Assembly: GCF_024198255.1 (NCBI RefSeq)
Contig: NZ_JAJVKW010000001.1
Span: forward strand, 930,001 to 994,000
Source: Myxococcus guangdongensis
GTDB taxonomy: Bacteria > Myxococcota > Myxococcia > Myxococcales > Myxococcaceae
Length of the DNA: 64,000 nucleotides
Direction of reading: 5' to 3'
How positions within the stretch are numbered: the stretch's first letter is position 1; each line of letters begins with the position of its first letter. Of this stretch, positions 44,311 through 52,411 are shown piece after piece. The notes below the pieces were generated by a model, which was not told the DNA's origin, made no database searches, and saw nothing but the letters and a program-made list of their open reading frames with translations. The position numbers and the translations under genes are program-made.

Positions 44311-44320
44311 GGAGTCGTGC

Positions 44321-45022
44321 ATGGCCCTCGACACCTCGCTCCTGCTGACGGCGCTGACTCCCACTCCCACGCTGGTGGCGGGTGCGCTGGGTGCACTCAC
44401 CGTGGGCCTCACCGGAAGCGTGCACTGCTTCCTCATGTGTGGACCGCTGGCCTGCGCGGGCCTGCCCGCCCTCCAGGGCCCTCAGCGGCGTCGCGCCCTC
44501 GTCGCCTACCAGGGCGCGCGCTGGGCCGCGTACTCGCTCGTGGGAGGCCTCCTGGGGGCGCTCGGCGGCGGCGTCACGAGCGTGCTCGCCGTGTCCACCC
44601 GCCCCTATCTGCCGTGGCTGATGGCGGCGGCGCTGGTGGCGTCCGCCCTGGAGCTGGGAAGACGCCTGCCTCCTCTCCCAGGGCTCGCGCGGCTCACGGG
44701 CACCGTCGCGCGGTGGAGCGCAAAGTTTTCGTCGACGGCGCGAGCGGGCGCAATGGGTGCGGTGACACCGCTGCTCCCCTGCGGCCTGCTCTACGGCGTG
44801 TTCGCGGTGGCGCTCGCGAGCGGCTCGTTCAGCGGCGGCGCGCTGGTGATGGGCGCCTTCGCGTTGGGCGGGCTCCCCGCGCTGCTCGGCGCGCAGCTCC
44901 AGTCGAGCCTGTGGAGTCGTCGGCCACGGCTCTCGGATTTCCTGCTTCGTCGGGCAATGCCGCTCATCGCGGCGGCGGTGCTCGTCATGCGCGCGGTGGA
45001 CACGTCGCCACACTGCCACTGA
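44321..45022 (+). CDS. SafE/TauE-like membrane protein linked to the cbb3 locus
   Basis: The 233-residue protein has five or six hydrophobic helices and the UreH/TauE-SafE-like signature GLTGSVHCFLMCGPL (residues 27-41) with a Cys-x3-Cys, and a second LLPCGLLYG (145-153). Small proteins of this type (CcoH/CcoA-like 'cytochrome biogenesis' annotation) often neighbour ccoI and are thought to handle metal or redox chemistry during oxidase assembly. The ATG at 44321 follows GAAGGAG at the right distance. It is divergent from ccoI. Confidence 0.8.
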   Translation: MALDTSLLLTALTPTPTLVAGALGALTVGLTGSVHCFLMCGPLACAGLPALQGPQRRRALVAYQGARWAAYSLVGGLLGALGGGVTSVLAVSTRPYLPWLMAAALVASALELGRRLPPLPGLARLTGTVARWSAKFSSTARAGAMGAVTPLLPCGLLYGVFAVALASGSFSGGALVMGAFALGGLPALLGAQLQSSLWSRRPRLSDFLLRRAMPLIAAAVLVMRAVDTSPHCH

Positions 45023-45095
45023 GGGTCCCCGCCCCGCGCTTGTCGTGGGCCCCTGGCTCGGCGAGGCTCCCCCCCCTCTCTTCCGCCGAGCTGAC

Positions 45096-46859
45096 ATGAC
45101 CGCGCCACGCACCCTCGCCGCGTTGCTGCTGTTGTCCACGGGCTGCACCACGTCGCGCACCGCCACGCAGGAGGCGCCGTCGACCCAGACCGCGTCCACG
45201 CTCGCGCCCGCGCAGGTGGCGCTGCGGACCTTCGTCGACGCGCACTTCGACGAACAGTTCCGCCGCTTCCCCCTGTCCGCGACCTCGGCCGGCGTGCACA
45301 CGTATGACGGCGAGCTGCGGGGCTTCACGGCCGAGGAGCGCGCGTCCCACCTCGCCTATCTGAAGGACCGGCTCGCGGCGCTGCCGAAGTCCGTGGATCG
45401 TCGCTCGCTGCCTCCGCAGGACCGCGCCGACTACGACATCCTGGAGAACCACTTCCGCGCGCGCATCCTCGACTACGAGGTGGTGCGCTCGTGGGAGCGC
45501 AACCCCAACGCGGCGCTGGGTCAGGCGTCCAACGCCGTGTTCCAGCTCATCAACCGCGACTTCGCGCCGCTGGAGGAGCGGATGCGCTCGACGGTGGGCC
45601 GCATGGCGAAGGTGCCGGAGCTGTTCCTGGCCGCCCAGGCCGCGCTGAACAACCCGCCGCGAATCTGGACCGACATCGCGCTCCAGCAGGCCCAGGGCAC
45701 CCGCGCGCTCTATGCCCAGACGCTGCCCCAGGCCTTCGCGCCCGTGAAGGACGCTGAGCTCAATCAGGCCTTCCAGCGGGAGCAGGCGCGTTGCCTCGCG
45801 GCCATCGACGCGTACATCCGCTTCCTGCGCGAGGACCTGCTGCCGCGCTCCAAGGGCGACTTCGCCATTGGCGAGGACACCTACCGCCAGAAGCTCCTCT
45901 ACGAGGAGGGCGTGACGGAGAGCATCGACTCGCTGCTCGCGTGGGGGCACGCGGAGATGAAGCGCACCCAGGGCCAGTTCCGCGAGGTGGCGGGTCGACT
46001 CGGGCCGGGCAAGGCGCCCATGGACGTGTACCGGGAGCTGAGCAAGGAGCACCCCACGCCCGCGGAGCTGGTGCCCACCACCACCGCGACGCTGGAGGAC
46101 ATCCGCGCGTTCCTCATCCGCGAGCGCATCATCACCGTGCCCAGCGAGGTCCGCGCGCAGGTGGCGGAGACGCCGTCCTTCAACCGCTCGCTGTCCTTCG
46201 CGAGCATGAGCACGCCGGGCCCGTTCGAGCAGCGCGCGACGGAGGCGTACTACTACGTCACGCCGCCGGACCCGACGTGGAGCGCGGAGCAGACCGAGCA
46301 GCACATGAGCTTCTACAACCACCACGCGCTGCCGCTCGTGTCCATCCACGAGGCCTATCCGGGCCACTACGTGCAGTTCCTGTGGACCAACCGGGTGGAG
46401 TCCAAGGTGCGGCGGCTGCTCGGCTCCGCGTCCTTCTCCGAGGGCTGGGGCCTGTACACCGAGCAGATGATGCTCGACGAGGGCTACGGCGGACGCTCGG
46501 GGCCGGGCGCGGACAAGCTGCGGCTGAACCAGCTGGCGCTCTACCTCCAGCGACTGGCGCGCTACGTGGCGGGCCTGTCCCTGCACACGCGCGGCATGAC
46601 GTACGAGCAGGCGGTGCGCCTCTTCGAGGAGGAGGCGTTCATGACCAAGACGAACGCGGAGCGCGAGGCGCGCCGGGGGACCTCCGACCCCACGTATCTG
46701 GTCTATGCGCTGGGCAAGAAGATGCTGATGGACCTGCGCGAGGAGGCGCGCGTGAAGTGGGGCAAGGACTTCTCGCACCTGCGCTTCCACGACGAGGTGG
46801 TGTCCTACGGCTACCCGCCCGTGCCCATCGTGCGCCAGCTGCTGCTCGGCGAAGAGTAG
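45096..46859 (+). CDS. DUF885 lipoprotein (putative metallo-hydrolase)
   Basis: The 587-residue protein begins with a lipoprotein signal peptide ending LLLSTGC (Cys near 17), fixing the start at 45096. The rest matches DUF885: the metal-type motif HEAYPGHYVQF, followed by ASFSEGWGLYTEQMMLDEGY and the C-terminal YALGKKMLMDLRE. HExxPGH resembles the zinc site of M3/M32-like peptidases, and DUF885 members are considered metallo-peptidases or carboxylesterases without firm proof. It would be attached to a periplasmic membrane face. The next gene is convergent, 10 bases away. Confidence 0.88.
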   Translation: MTAPRTLAALLLLSTGCTTSRTATQEAPSTQTASTLAPAQVALRTFVDAHFDEQFRRFPLSATSAGVHTYDGELRGFTAEERASHLAYLKDRLAALPKSVDRRSLPPQDRADYDILENHFRARILDYEVVRSWERNPNAALGQASNAVFQLINRDFAPLEERMRSTVGRMAKVPELFLAAQAALNNPPRIWTDIALQQAQGTRALYAQTLPQAFAPVKDAELNQAFQREQARCLAAIDAYIRFLREDLLPRSKGDFAIGEDTYRQKLLYEEGVTESIDSLLAWGHAEMKRTQGQFREVAGRLGPGKAPMDVYRELSKEHPTPAELVPTTTATLEDIRAFLIRERIITVPSEVRAQVAETPSFNRSLSFASMSTPGPFEQRATEAYYYVTPPDPTWSAEQTEQHMSFYNHHALPLVSIHEAYPGHYVQFLWTNRVESKVRRLLGSASFSEGWGLYTEQMMLDEGYGGRSGPGADKLRLNQLALYLQRLARYVAGLSLHTRGMTYEQAVRLFEEEAFMTKTNAEREARRGTSDPTYLVYALGKKMLMDLREEARVKWGKDFSHLRFHDEVVSYGYPPVPIVRQLLLGEE

Positions 46860-46869
46860 CCACCGCGCC

Positions 46870-47877
46870 TCAGAAGCGCTCGAGGGCCACCCTCACGTGG
46901 AACGCGCGCGCGGAGCGTGACGCGTCCACGCGTGACCACTCCACGACGCCGTCGATGCCCACGCGGCCGTTCCCCGCGAACCCCAGCCAGCCCAGGTAGC
47001 CCAGACGCAGCTCGTGAGCTTGAAAGGCCCCCTTCGTGAGTTCGCGGGAGTACTGATACCCGAGGCGACTGAAGCCCCGCATGGACTGGGCGAAGAACAG
47101 CGGGTCGACCATCACGCCCCCAGCCCAGAGGCCTCGGCGCGCTCCTCCCGCGCCGAAGAGCAACCGGTAGCGGGTGTAGCCGTCGAACTCGATGGACGCG
47201 AGGTACCCACGGAACGCGAGGCCGGGCGAGACGCCCGCGTCCAGGACGTCATCCAGCGCGGCGGGGACCAGCTCCGAGGCGAAACCAAGCCCTCCGCCAT
47301 ATTCGGCCTCGAGGTCCACCAACCAGAGGAAGGTCGAGGCCAGTGGGGGCAGGTAGAACGTCGCGCCCAGCCCCACGGCCCAGGCGGAGCGGTCCATGAG
47401 GTCGTCGGGCATCGAGGACGTCGTCGTCAACCGCGAGGCGGACACCCGCGCACGGAACATGCCCGGGCTCTCACAGCCGGGCAGCACCTGGTGGAGTATC
47501 GCGCGCACCGAGGGGCCTCCGTAGGAGAAGCGAGCCCCCTCCGCCGTCTGCGAGCGCAGGCTGGAGTAGGCCGTCGAGACAGTCGCGTGCTCCACGTACT
47601 CCCAGGAGGGCACCTGCTCCGCGGGGTGCCCGCTCGGGACGGGCAGGATGGCAATCACGTTCACCGAGGGGCATTCGAACGGAGCCAGCGGCCTCTGGGG
47701 CTCTTCCCGCGGCTCTGACTGAGCGTGCGCCAGGCCCCAGGGGAGGAGCGCGGAGAGCCACAACACCGCCGCGAGGGCGCTGGCCCCGTTCCCCCAGGAG
47801 AACCCCTGGCGGTGTCGGGAGGAAGCGCCACTTGTATCCAGGCTGTCGAGCCCGGGCACGTCGGAGAGGAAGTCCAT
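46870..47877 (-). CDS. Hypothetical outer-membrane-like protein
   Basis: The 335-residue protein has an atypically long N-terminal part, with a hydrophobic signal (ASALAAVLWLSALLPWGLAHAQ) near residues 32-53. A chain of alternating, aromatic-rich short strands follows (LGATFYLPPL, LEAEYGGGLGF, YTRYRLLFGAG, LRLGYLGWLGF). It ends in VRVALERF, a terminal Phe as in BAM substrates. That pattern suggests an outer-membrane beta-barrel of about 10 strands, though no family was recognised. The start at 47877 is uncertain because the next in-frame start would trim the N-terminus. Confidence 0.6.
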   Translation of the reverse strand: MDFLSDVPGLDSLDTSGASSRHRQGFSWGNGASALAAVLWLSALLPWGLAHAQSEPREEPQRPLAPFECPSVNVIAILPVPSGHPAEQVPSWEYVEHATVSTAYSSLRSQTAEGARFSYGGPSVRAILHQVLPGCESPGMFRARVSASRLTTTSSMPDDLMDRSAWAVGLGATFYLPPLASTFLWLVDLEAEYGGGLGFASELVPAALDDVLDAGVSPGLAFRGYLASIEFDGYTRYRLLFGAGGARRGLWAGGVMVDPLFFAQSMRGFSRLGYQYSRELTKGAFQAHELRLGYLGWLGFAGNGRVGIDGVVEWSRVDASRSARAFHVRVALERF

Positions 47878-47936
47878 GGCGCAGCGTCGCCAGGACACCG
47901 GGCGCGAATCCTCATGGAATCCGCATGATTGGGTCT

Positions 47937-48752
47937 TCAGTCCAGCAGGCCCTGGGCCACGGCCTGACGCAGCACCTCGGCGAGCACGTCCATGCCGGGC
48001 AGCGAGCTCACCGTCCGCACCGACACGTTGTTCGTCGACGTCTGCGTCGAATCGCCCACCACGAAGGGCAGCGGACGTCGGCCCAGGCGCAAAAGCCGCT
48101 CGTCGTGGAAGGCCTCCGGTGCCCGCTCGCACAACATCCGCATCAGCACCGTCATGTTGGCGATTCGCGAGGGCTGCATCGCCGGCCCCAGGCAGGAGAA
48201 CTCCACGCCGTGCTCGCTCAGCAGCGCCCCCTGGCCATCGCGAGAGAAGACGTAGATGACCTGCGTCGTCTCCTCCGACTCCTGCCGCACCGTCTTGGCG
48301 CCGGTGCGCGGCAACATCAACCCATGCGAGGCGATGGCCAGCCCGTACGCCTTGGCCACCTCCATCTTGCTGGGCTGCTCCTTGTGCTCGCTGCGCGTGC
48401 GCACGGAGCTCGCGCCCCGCAGCACCACCGCCACGTCACGCCAGCTCCAGGACTGCGTCTCGCCGGAGCGCGCGCTGAACGTCACCGCGTCCTCGCCGAA
48501 CGTCACCCGCCGCGCCGCGAGCCACTCCCGCCCCAGGCCCTGTTCGTCCACCGCGAGCACCGCGAGTCCTTCGCTCCGGAGCGCCTCCACGAGCGCCTCC
48601 GCCGGCTCGGGTGCGAGCCGCGCCACCAACGCCGGGGGCTCCGGCGCCAACCGCATCCGCGCCTCCGCCAGCGCCATGCCCGTCGCCGATGCCAGCGCAT
48701 TGGCCGCCGACTGCATGTCCGGCGCGGCCTCCACGAGTGCCACGACTTTCAT
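47937..48752 (-). CDS. Hypothetical protein with L7/L12-like N-terminal pattern
   Basis: The 271-residue protein has no recognised family. Residues 1-70 (KVVALVEAAPDMQSAANALA, then TGMALAEARMRL, and EALRSEGLAVLAVD) recall the ribosomal L7/L12 C-terminal fold, which is a short alpha/beta unit. The rest mixes strands and helices with a VIYVFSRDGQGALL segment. The start at 48752 is the ATG with the family-like onset; an in-frame ATG upstream adds a polar extension. No signal or membrane segment is present. It is probably a cytoplasmic protein. Confidence 0.65.
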   Translation of the reverse strand: MKVVALVEAAPDMQSAANALASATGMALAEARMRLAPEPPALVARLAPEPAEALVEALRSEGLAVLAVDEQGLGREWLAARRVTFGEDAVTFSARSGETQSWSWRDVAVVLRGASSVRTRSEHKEQPSKMEVAKAYGLAIASHGLMLPRTGAKTVRQESEETTQVIYVFSRDGQGALLSEHGVEFSCLGPAMQPSRIANMTVLMRMLCERAPEAFHDERLLRLGRRPLPFVVGDSTQTSTNNVSVRTVSSLPGMDVLAEVLRQAVAQGLLD

Positions 48753-48812
48753 GTGCCCACCTCGCTCTGGCGGCAGTGGAGCACGTTTCGACGCGGCAGA
48801 CACGCCTTCGAC

Positions 48813-49235
48813 TCAGGAGCGTGAGCCCGCCGCTCGGGGCCGCGCCTCCTGCGCCACGGGCTCGCGCGCCAGCTCCTCCAGCTCCGTGGGCTCGAGCACC
48901 TGACGCAGCTCGATTTGAGCATCCGCGCTTCCAGGCAGGTGGGGACACCGGCGCGCCCACTCCAGCGCCTCCTCGTGCGTCTTCACCTGAATCATCCAGA
49001 ACCCGGCAATCAACGTGTCGGGCGCGGAGAACGGCCCGGTCGTCACCGTCCGCTTGCCTTGTGAGAAGTCGATACGCGCACCGCGTGACGTGGGATGAAG
49101 TCCCGCCGCGTCGAGCAACACACCCGCCCGCACCAGCTCATCGTTGTAGCGGTCCATCGCGGTGACGAGCGCTCGACTCGCGGACCCTCCCGACTCCGTC
49201 TCCAGGCTGGCCTTCAGCAACAGAATGAATCGCAT
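48813..49235 (-). CDS. YciI-family (DGPF domain) protein
   Basis: The 140-residue protein is a YciI/DGPF-type small ferredoxin-like fold protein: MRFILLLKASLE, MDRYNDELVRAGVLLDAAGL, RTVTTGPFSAPDTLIAGFWM (the DGPF-like motif reads TGPF). YciI relatives in actinobacteria and myxobacteria are often encoded beside ECF sigma factors, but none is adjacent here. Function is unknown; some catalyse dehydrochlorination-like steps. The ATG at 49235 is the natural start. Confidence 0.85.
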   Translation of the reverse strand: MRFILLLKASLETESGGSASRALVTAMDRYNDELVRAGVLLDAAGLHPTSRGARIDFSQGKRTVTTGPFSAPDTLIAGFWMIQVKTHEEALEWARRCPHLPGSADAQIELRQVLEPTELEELAREPVAQEARPRAAGSRS

Positions 49236-49566
49236 CGTCGCGCCTCCCTGCGGTGCACACGCCACGCCCCCTCGCCCGCTCACGCGGACATCGGGCCGTG
49301 GCTCCATTTGCGCGACGAATGAGACATGTCGAGATCGACACACCCGGGTTGCCCACCCACGCGCCAGGTATGCCACCCGGTGAGCGCACCGAGCCCCGCC
49401 GCTCCCCCGAATTATCCGGGCCATTTCGCGCGCGGAGATTCCCCAGCAATGCCAGGGGGTTGCACCGCACGACGCGAGAAAAACAGGGGGCGTGTCGATC
49501 CCCCGAAAGGCCGTTCGTCGCCCTTTTGAAGCCGGGATTCCAACCCACCCCACAGGGAGAACACAC
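49236..49566. other. Divergent intergenic region
   Basis: This 331-base gap separates the YciI gene from the SRPBCC gene, which are transcribed outward. It must hold both promoters, but I could not identify a clear -35/-10 pair. No gene is evident. Confidence 0.4.
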
Positions 49567-50151
49567 ATGGCCAAGAACATTGGCATCGCTATCGCCGTGC
49601 TCATCGCCGGGATGGTTGCCTTCATCGCCACCCGTCCGGACACGTTCCTCATCTCGCGCAGCCGCGAGATTCAAGCGCCGCCGGAGGCCATCCACGCGCT
49701 CATCAACAACTTCTCCCAGTGGCGGCAGTGGTCGCCCTACGAGAACGTCGACCCCAACATGACGCGCAGCTACGAGGGCCCCGCGGAGGGCGTGGGCGCC
49801 ACCTACGCCTACCAGGGCAATCGCAACATCGGCTCGGGCAAGATGACGATTCTGGAGAGCAAGCCCGGTGAGCTCGTCGCCATCCGCCTGGAGTTCATCG
49901 AGCCCTTCGCCGCCGTCAACCGCGCGGACTTCACGCTGCGCCCCGGCGAGCAGGGCACGCTCGTCACGTGGAGCATGTCTGGCCCCAACACCTTCATGGG
50001 CAAGGCGATGACGGCCTTCGGCTTCATGGAGTCCTTCGTGGGCGAGCAGCAGGAGAAGGGCCTGACGGACCTGGAGACGGCGGCGAAGGAGCTGGCGCGC
50101 AAGTCCACCCAGTCCGCGCGGAGCTCGGCCTCGCCCGCGCTCGTTCCCTGA
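49567..50151 (+). CDS. SRPBCC-fold membrane-anchored protein
   Basis: The 194-residue protein has an N-terminal membrane helix or signal anchor (NIGIAIAVLIAGMVAFIATR) followed by an SRPBCC/polyketide-cyclase-like domain. Recognisable blocks are SREIQAPPEAIHALINNFSQ, the WRQWSPYENVDPNM turn, the AVNRADFTLRP strand and the TLVTWSMSGP strand. The fold holds a hydrophobic pocket for a lipid or other ligand. It begins at ATG 49567, about 10 bases after GGGAGA. Function unknown; it stands alone. Confidence 0.82.
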   Translation: MAKNIGIAIAVLIAGMVAFIATRPDTFLISRSREIQAPPEAIHALINNFSQWRQWSPYENVDPNMTRSYEGPAEGVGATYAYQGNRNIGSGKMTILESKPGELVAIRLEFIEPFAAVNRADFTLRPGEQGTLVTWSMSGPNTFMGKAMTAFGFMESFVGEQQEKGLTDLETAAKELARKSTQSARSSASPALVP

Positions 50152-50168
50152 AGCCCTTGCTCCCCAAG

Positions 50169-50191
50169 TCCCCAGGGCCGCGCCCTGGGGA
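50169..50191. terminator. Hairpin between convergent SRPBCC and thiolase genes
   Basis: TCCCCAGGGC (50169-50178) and GCCCTGGGGA (50182-50191) form a perfect 10-bp stem with a CGC loop. It has no T tract and probably serves both directions. Confidence 0.55.
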
Positions 50192-50234
50192 GGACACCTC
50201 GATGATGCTGATGATGCTGTTGGGGCAGCTCGGC

Positions 50235-51467
50235 TCAGCCGCGCTCGAGCACCGCCGCCACCGCCTGCCCACCACTGGTGCACAACGTCACCAGCGCGAG
50301 CGACTTCCCCGTGCGCTCCAGCTCGTCCAGGGCGGTGCCGACCAGGATGCTCCCCGTCGCGCCCAGCGGATGACCCAGGGCGATGGCGCCACCGTTGACG
50401 TTGACGCGGTCGATATCAATCTCCAGCGCCCGCGCCGTCTGTAGCACCACCGCGGCGAAGGCCTCGTTGATCTCCCAGAGGTCGATGTCCCGCGCCTTCA
50501 GCCCCGCGGCGTCCAGCGCCTTGCGCGACGCCAGCGCCGGCCCGGTCAGCATCAACACCGGGTCGCTCCCCACGGCGGACACCGAGCGGACTCGCGCTCT
50601 CGGCTTCAGGCCGTGCGCGCGCACGTAGTCCTTGGACGCCACGAGGATGGCGCCCGCGCCGTCCGCGATTCCGCTCGCGGTGCCCGCGGTGTGCAGGTGA
50701 CGCACGGCGCCCGCGCGCGGGTAGGCCTGGAGCGCCAGCTCGTCGAGCGTCTCACCCTTCGGGCCCTCGACGCGTGCCCCGAGCTGCGTGAAGGCGGGCG
50801 CGAGCGCGCCCAGCTTCTCCGCGGTGGTGTCCGTGCGTGGGTGGTCATCCGCCGTGAGCAGCACCTCGCCCGTGTGCGGGTCCTTCACCGGGAACAGGCT
50901 CCGCAGGAAGCGGCCCTCCGCCTGGGCACGCGCCGCGAGCTGCTGCGAACGCAGCCCGAAGGCATCCAGTTCCTCGCGCGTGAAGCCCTCCAGCGTGGCG
51001 ATGAGGTCCGCGGAGATGCCCTGGGGGACCTGGAAGAAGCGCCGCCGCAAATCGACGTTGCCGCCGTCCGTGCCGCCCCCGTCCGCGTTGAGACCATAAC
51101 GGCTCATCTGCTCGACGCCGCCCGCCACCACCAGGCGCTGGGCACCGGAGGCCACGCCCATGGCTGCCACCGACAGCGCCTGGAGGCCGGAGCCGCAGAA
51201 GCGGTTGAGGCTGAAGCCCGGAATGGAGATGGGCCAGCCGGCGGCGAGCACCGCGTTGCGCGCGATGTTCGCGCCCTGGGCCTCGATTTGCGACACCGCC
51301 CCCACCACCACGTCGTCCACGTCCGAGACGTCCACGCCAGTGCGCAGCGGCAACTGCTTCAGCGTCTGGGCCAACAGCTCCTGCGGGTGCAGGCCACTGA
51401 GCGCTCCCTTCCCGGGCCTGGCCCGGGCACGCGGAGTCCGGACCGCATCCAAGATGTAGGCATCCAT
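50235..51467 (-). CDS. Acetyl-CoA C-acyltransferase (thiolase)
   Basis: The 410-residue enzyme has the thiolase motifs: the nucleophile C91 in [10 protein letters not shown], the [14 protein letters not shown] loop near 350-365 with the active histidine, and the second cysteine in CTSGGQAVA near the C-terminus. It condenses or cleaves acyl-CoA. Whether it is a degradative (FadA-like) or a biosynthetic acetyltransferase cannot be told; no hydratase/dehydrogenase partner is adjacent. The ATG at 51467 is preferred over 51482 because GGAGGG sits 7 bases before it. It is divergent from a TetR gene across a palindromic operator. Confidence 0.93.
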   Translation of the reverse strand: MDAYILDAVRTPRARARPGKGALSGLHPQELLAQTLKQLPLRTGVDVSDVDDVVVGAVSQIEAQGANIARNAVLAAGWPISIPGFSLNRFCGSGLQALSVAAMGVASGAQRLVVAGGVEQMSRYGLNADGGGTDGGNVDLRRRFFQVPQGISADLIATLEGFTREELDAFGLRSQQLAARAQAEGRFLRSLFPVKDPHTGEVLLTADDHPRTDTTAEKLGALAPAFTQLGARVEGPKGETLDELALQAYPRAGAVRHLHTAGTASGIADGAGAILVASKDYVRAHGLKPRARVRSVSAVGSDPVLMLTGPALASRKALDAAGLKARDIDLWEINEAFAAVVLQTARALEIDIDRVNVNGGAIALGHPLGATGSILVGTALDELERTGKSLALVTLCTSGGQAVAAVLERG

Positions 51468-51515
51468 CGACGAGCCCTCCATTCACGGGCGGCGTCGCGC
51501 CGCCCTGTCCAAACA

Positions 51516-51533
51516 ATATTATGAGCATAATAT
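51516..51533. promoter_or_regulatory. 18-bp perfect palindrome, likely TetR operator
   Basis: ATATTATG-AG-CATAATAT (51516-51533) is an exact 8+8 inverted repeat in an AT-rich patch. It lies 48 bases upstream of the thiolase start and 99 upstream of the divergent TetR start. It is the natural binding site for the adjacent regulator. Confidence 0.7.
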
Positions 51534-51602
51534 GGTCGCAACTTGGAGGTGGCGAGGAGGCGGACAGGGCTGAACGGGAAGCGGGGTGCACCCGATGACG
51601 TG

Positions 51603-51608
51603 TATAAT
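51603..51608 (+). promoter_or_regulatory. Candidate -10 box of the TetR gene
   Basis: TATAAT at 51603-51608 lies 25 bases before the TetR ATG. It is flanked by TGTA (51601-51604) and TACA (51613-51616), a weak second inverted repeat. No good -35 box is visible. Confidence 0.4.
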
Positions 51609-51632
51609 GGTGTACAGCGAGGTGAGATTCGG

Positions 51633-52247
51633 ATGCCGCATCCCCCGGAGCAGAAGCAGTCCACGCATGAGCGAATCCTGGAGGCCGCGGGAGGGCTGTT
51701 CCGCCAGAAGGGCTTCCTGACGACGAGTGTGGAGACGGTGATGCGCGCGGCCGGGCTCACGGTGGGCGGCTTCTATGCGCACTTCGGCTCGAAGCAGGCG
51801 CTGCTCATCGAGTCGCTCCAGCGCATCATGAGTCGTCAGCGGGTGGACTGGCCGCAGGGGCTGGAGGACCTGAAGGGCGCCGAGTGGCTCAACCACCTGG
51901 TGCGCCGCTACCTCTCGCGGGCCCACCGGGATGCGCCCGTTCCGCCGTGTGCCCTGCCCGCCGTGTTGTCGGACGTGGTGCGGGGCGAGGCGGAGCTGAA
52001 GCAGGCGTTGGCGGAGGAGCTGAACCTGACGGTGGAGAGCTTCACGCCGCACCTGTCCTCGGACGAGCGCGCCACTGCGCGGGAGCGGGCCCTGGCCACG
52101 TATGCGCTGTGCGTGGGCGCGCTGACCTTGGCGAAGGCGACGGCGGGCAGCCCCATCTCGGATGAGGTGCTCAAGGCGGCCCGCCGCGTGGCCATGTTGT
52201 CGGCGGAGGACTCGCAGGTCGCGGAGAAGCGCGACCCGAAGAAGTAG
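51633..52247 (+). CDS. TetR-family regulator of the divergent thiolase
   Basis: The 204-residue protein has a clear TetR helix-turn-helix (residues about 12-58; ILEAAGGLFRQKGFLTTSVE, GLTVGGFYAHFGSKQALLIE). The C-terminal domain has the TetR_C-type motif PVPPCALPAVLSD, seen in regulators of the AcrR/NemR-like group. It likely represses itself and the thiolase through the 18-bp palindrome between them. The ATG at 51633 is preceded by GAGGTGAGATTCGG, giving a GAGGTG ribosome site. Confidence 0.9.
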   Translation: MPHPPEQKQSTHERILEAAGGLFRQKGFLTTSVETVMRAAGLTVGGFYAHFGSKQALLIESLQRIMSRQRVDWPQGLEDLKGAEWLNHLVRRYLSRAHRDAPVPPCALPAVLSDVVRGEAELKQALAEELNLTVESFTPHLSSDERATARERALATYALCVGALTLAKATAGSPISDEVLKAARRVAMLSAEDSQVAEKRDPKK

Positions 52248-52252
52248 GGGCG

Positions 52253-52303
52253 GCATCCGCGAACGCGGGGAGTCGACCGGAACAGGGTTCGACTTCCGGA
52301 TGC
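52253..52303. repeat. Nested inverted repeat downstream of the TetR gene
   Basis: GCATCCG (52253-52259) pairs with CGGATGC (52297-52303), and inside it AGTCGA (52271-52276) pairs with TCGACT (52289-52294). It could form a two-tier hairpin right after the TetR stop. Role unknown. Confidence 0.45.
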
Positions 52304-52344
52304 GTCGTCGTGCGTCCTCCTGGCGACAAGCCACGTCAGCGCTT

Positions 52345-52381
52345 GTCGCGACCTTGACCGATGGGTGGGCAAGGTCGCGAC
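52345..52381. terminator. 12-bp perfect stem-loop between convergent genes
   Basis: GTCGCGACCTTG (52345-52356) and CAAGGTCGCGAC (52370-52381) pair perfectly with a 13-base loop. It lies 31 bases before the end of the SEC-C gene (minus) and after the TetR gene (plus). It has no T tract and probably works as a bidirectional terminator. Confidence 0.5.
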
Positions 52382-52411
52382 GCCCGGGGCGTCACGGGGT
52401 GGAGCCGCGCG

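Noticed and set aside
42065-44320. Plus-strand open frame opposite ccoI that runs into the SafE-like gene
   Set aside because: Only the part from 44321 has a ribosome site and membrane-protein character; the rest is a shadow of ccoI.
52284-52298. GGTTCGACTTCC resembling a tRNA T-arm
   Set aside because: The flanking bases do not form a 5-bp T stem, and no acceptor or anticodon arm fits around it; it is part of an inverted repeat.
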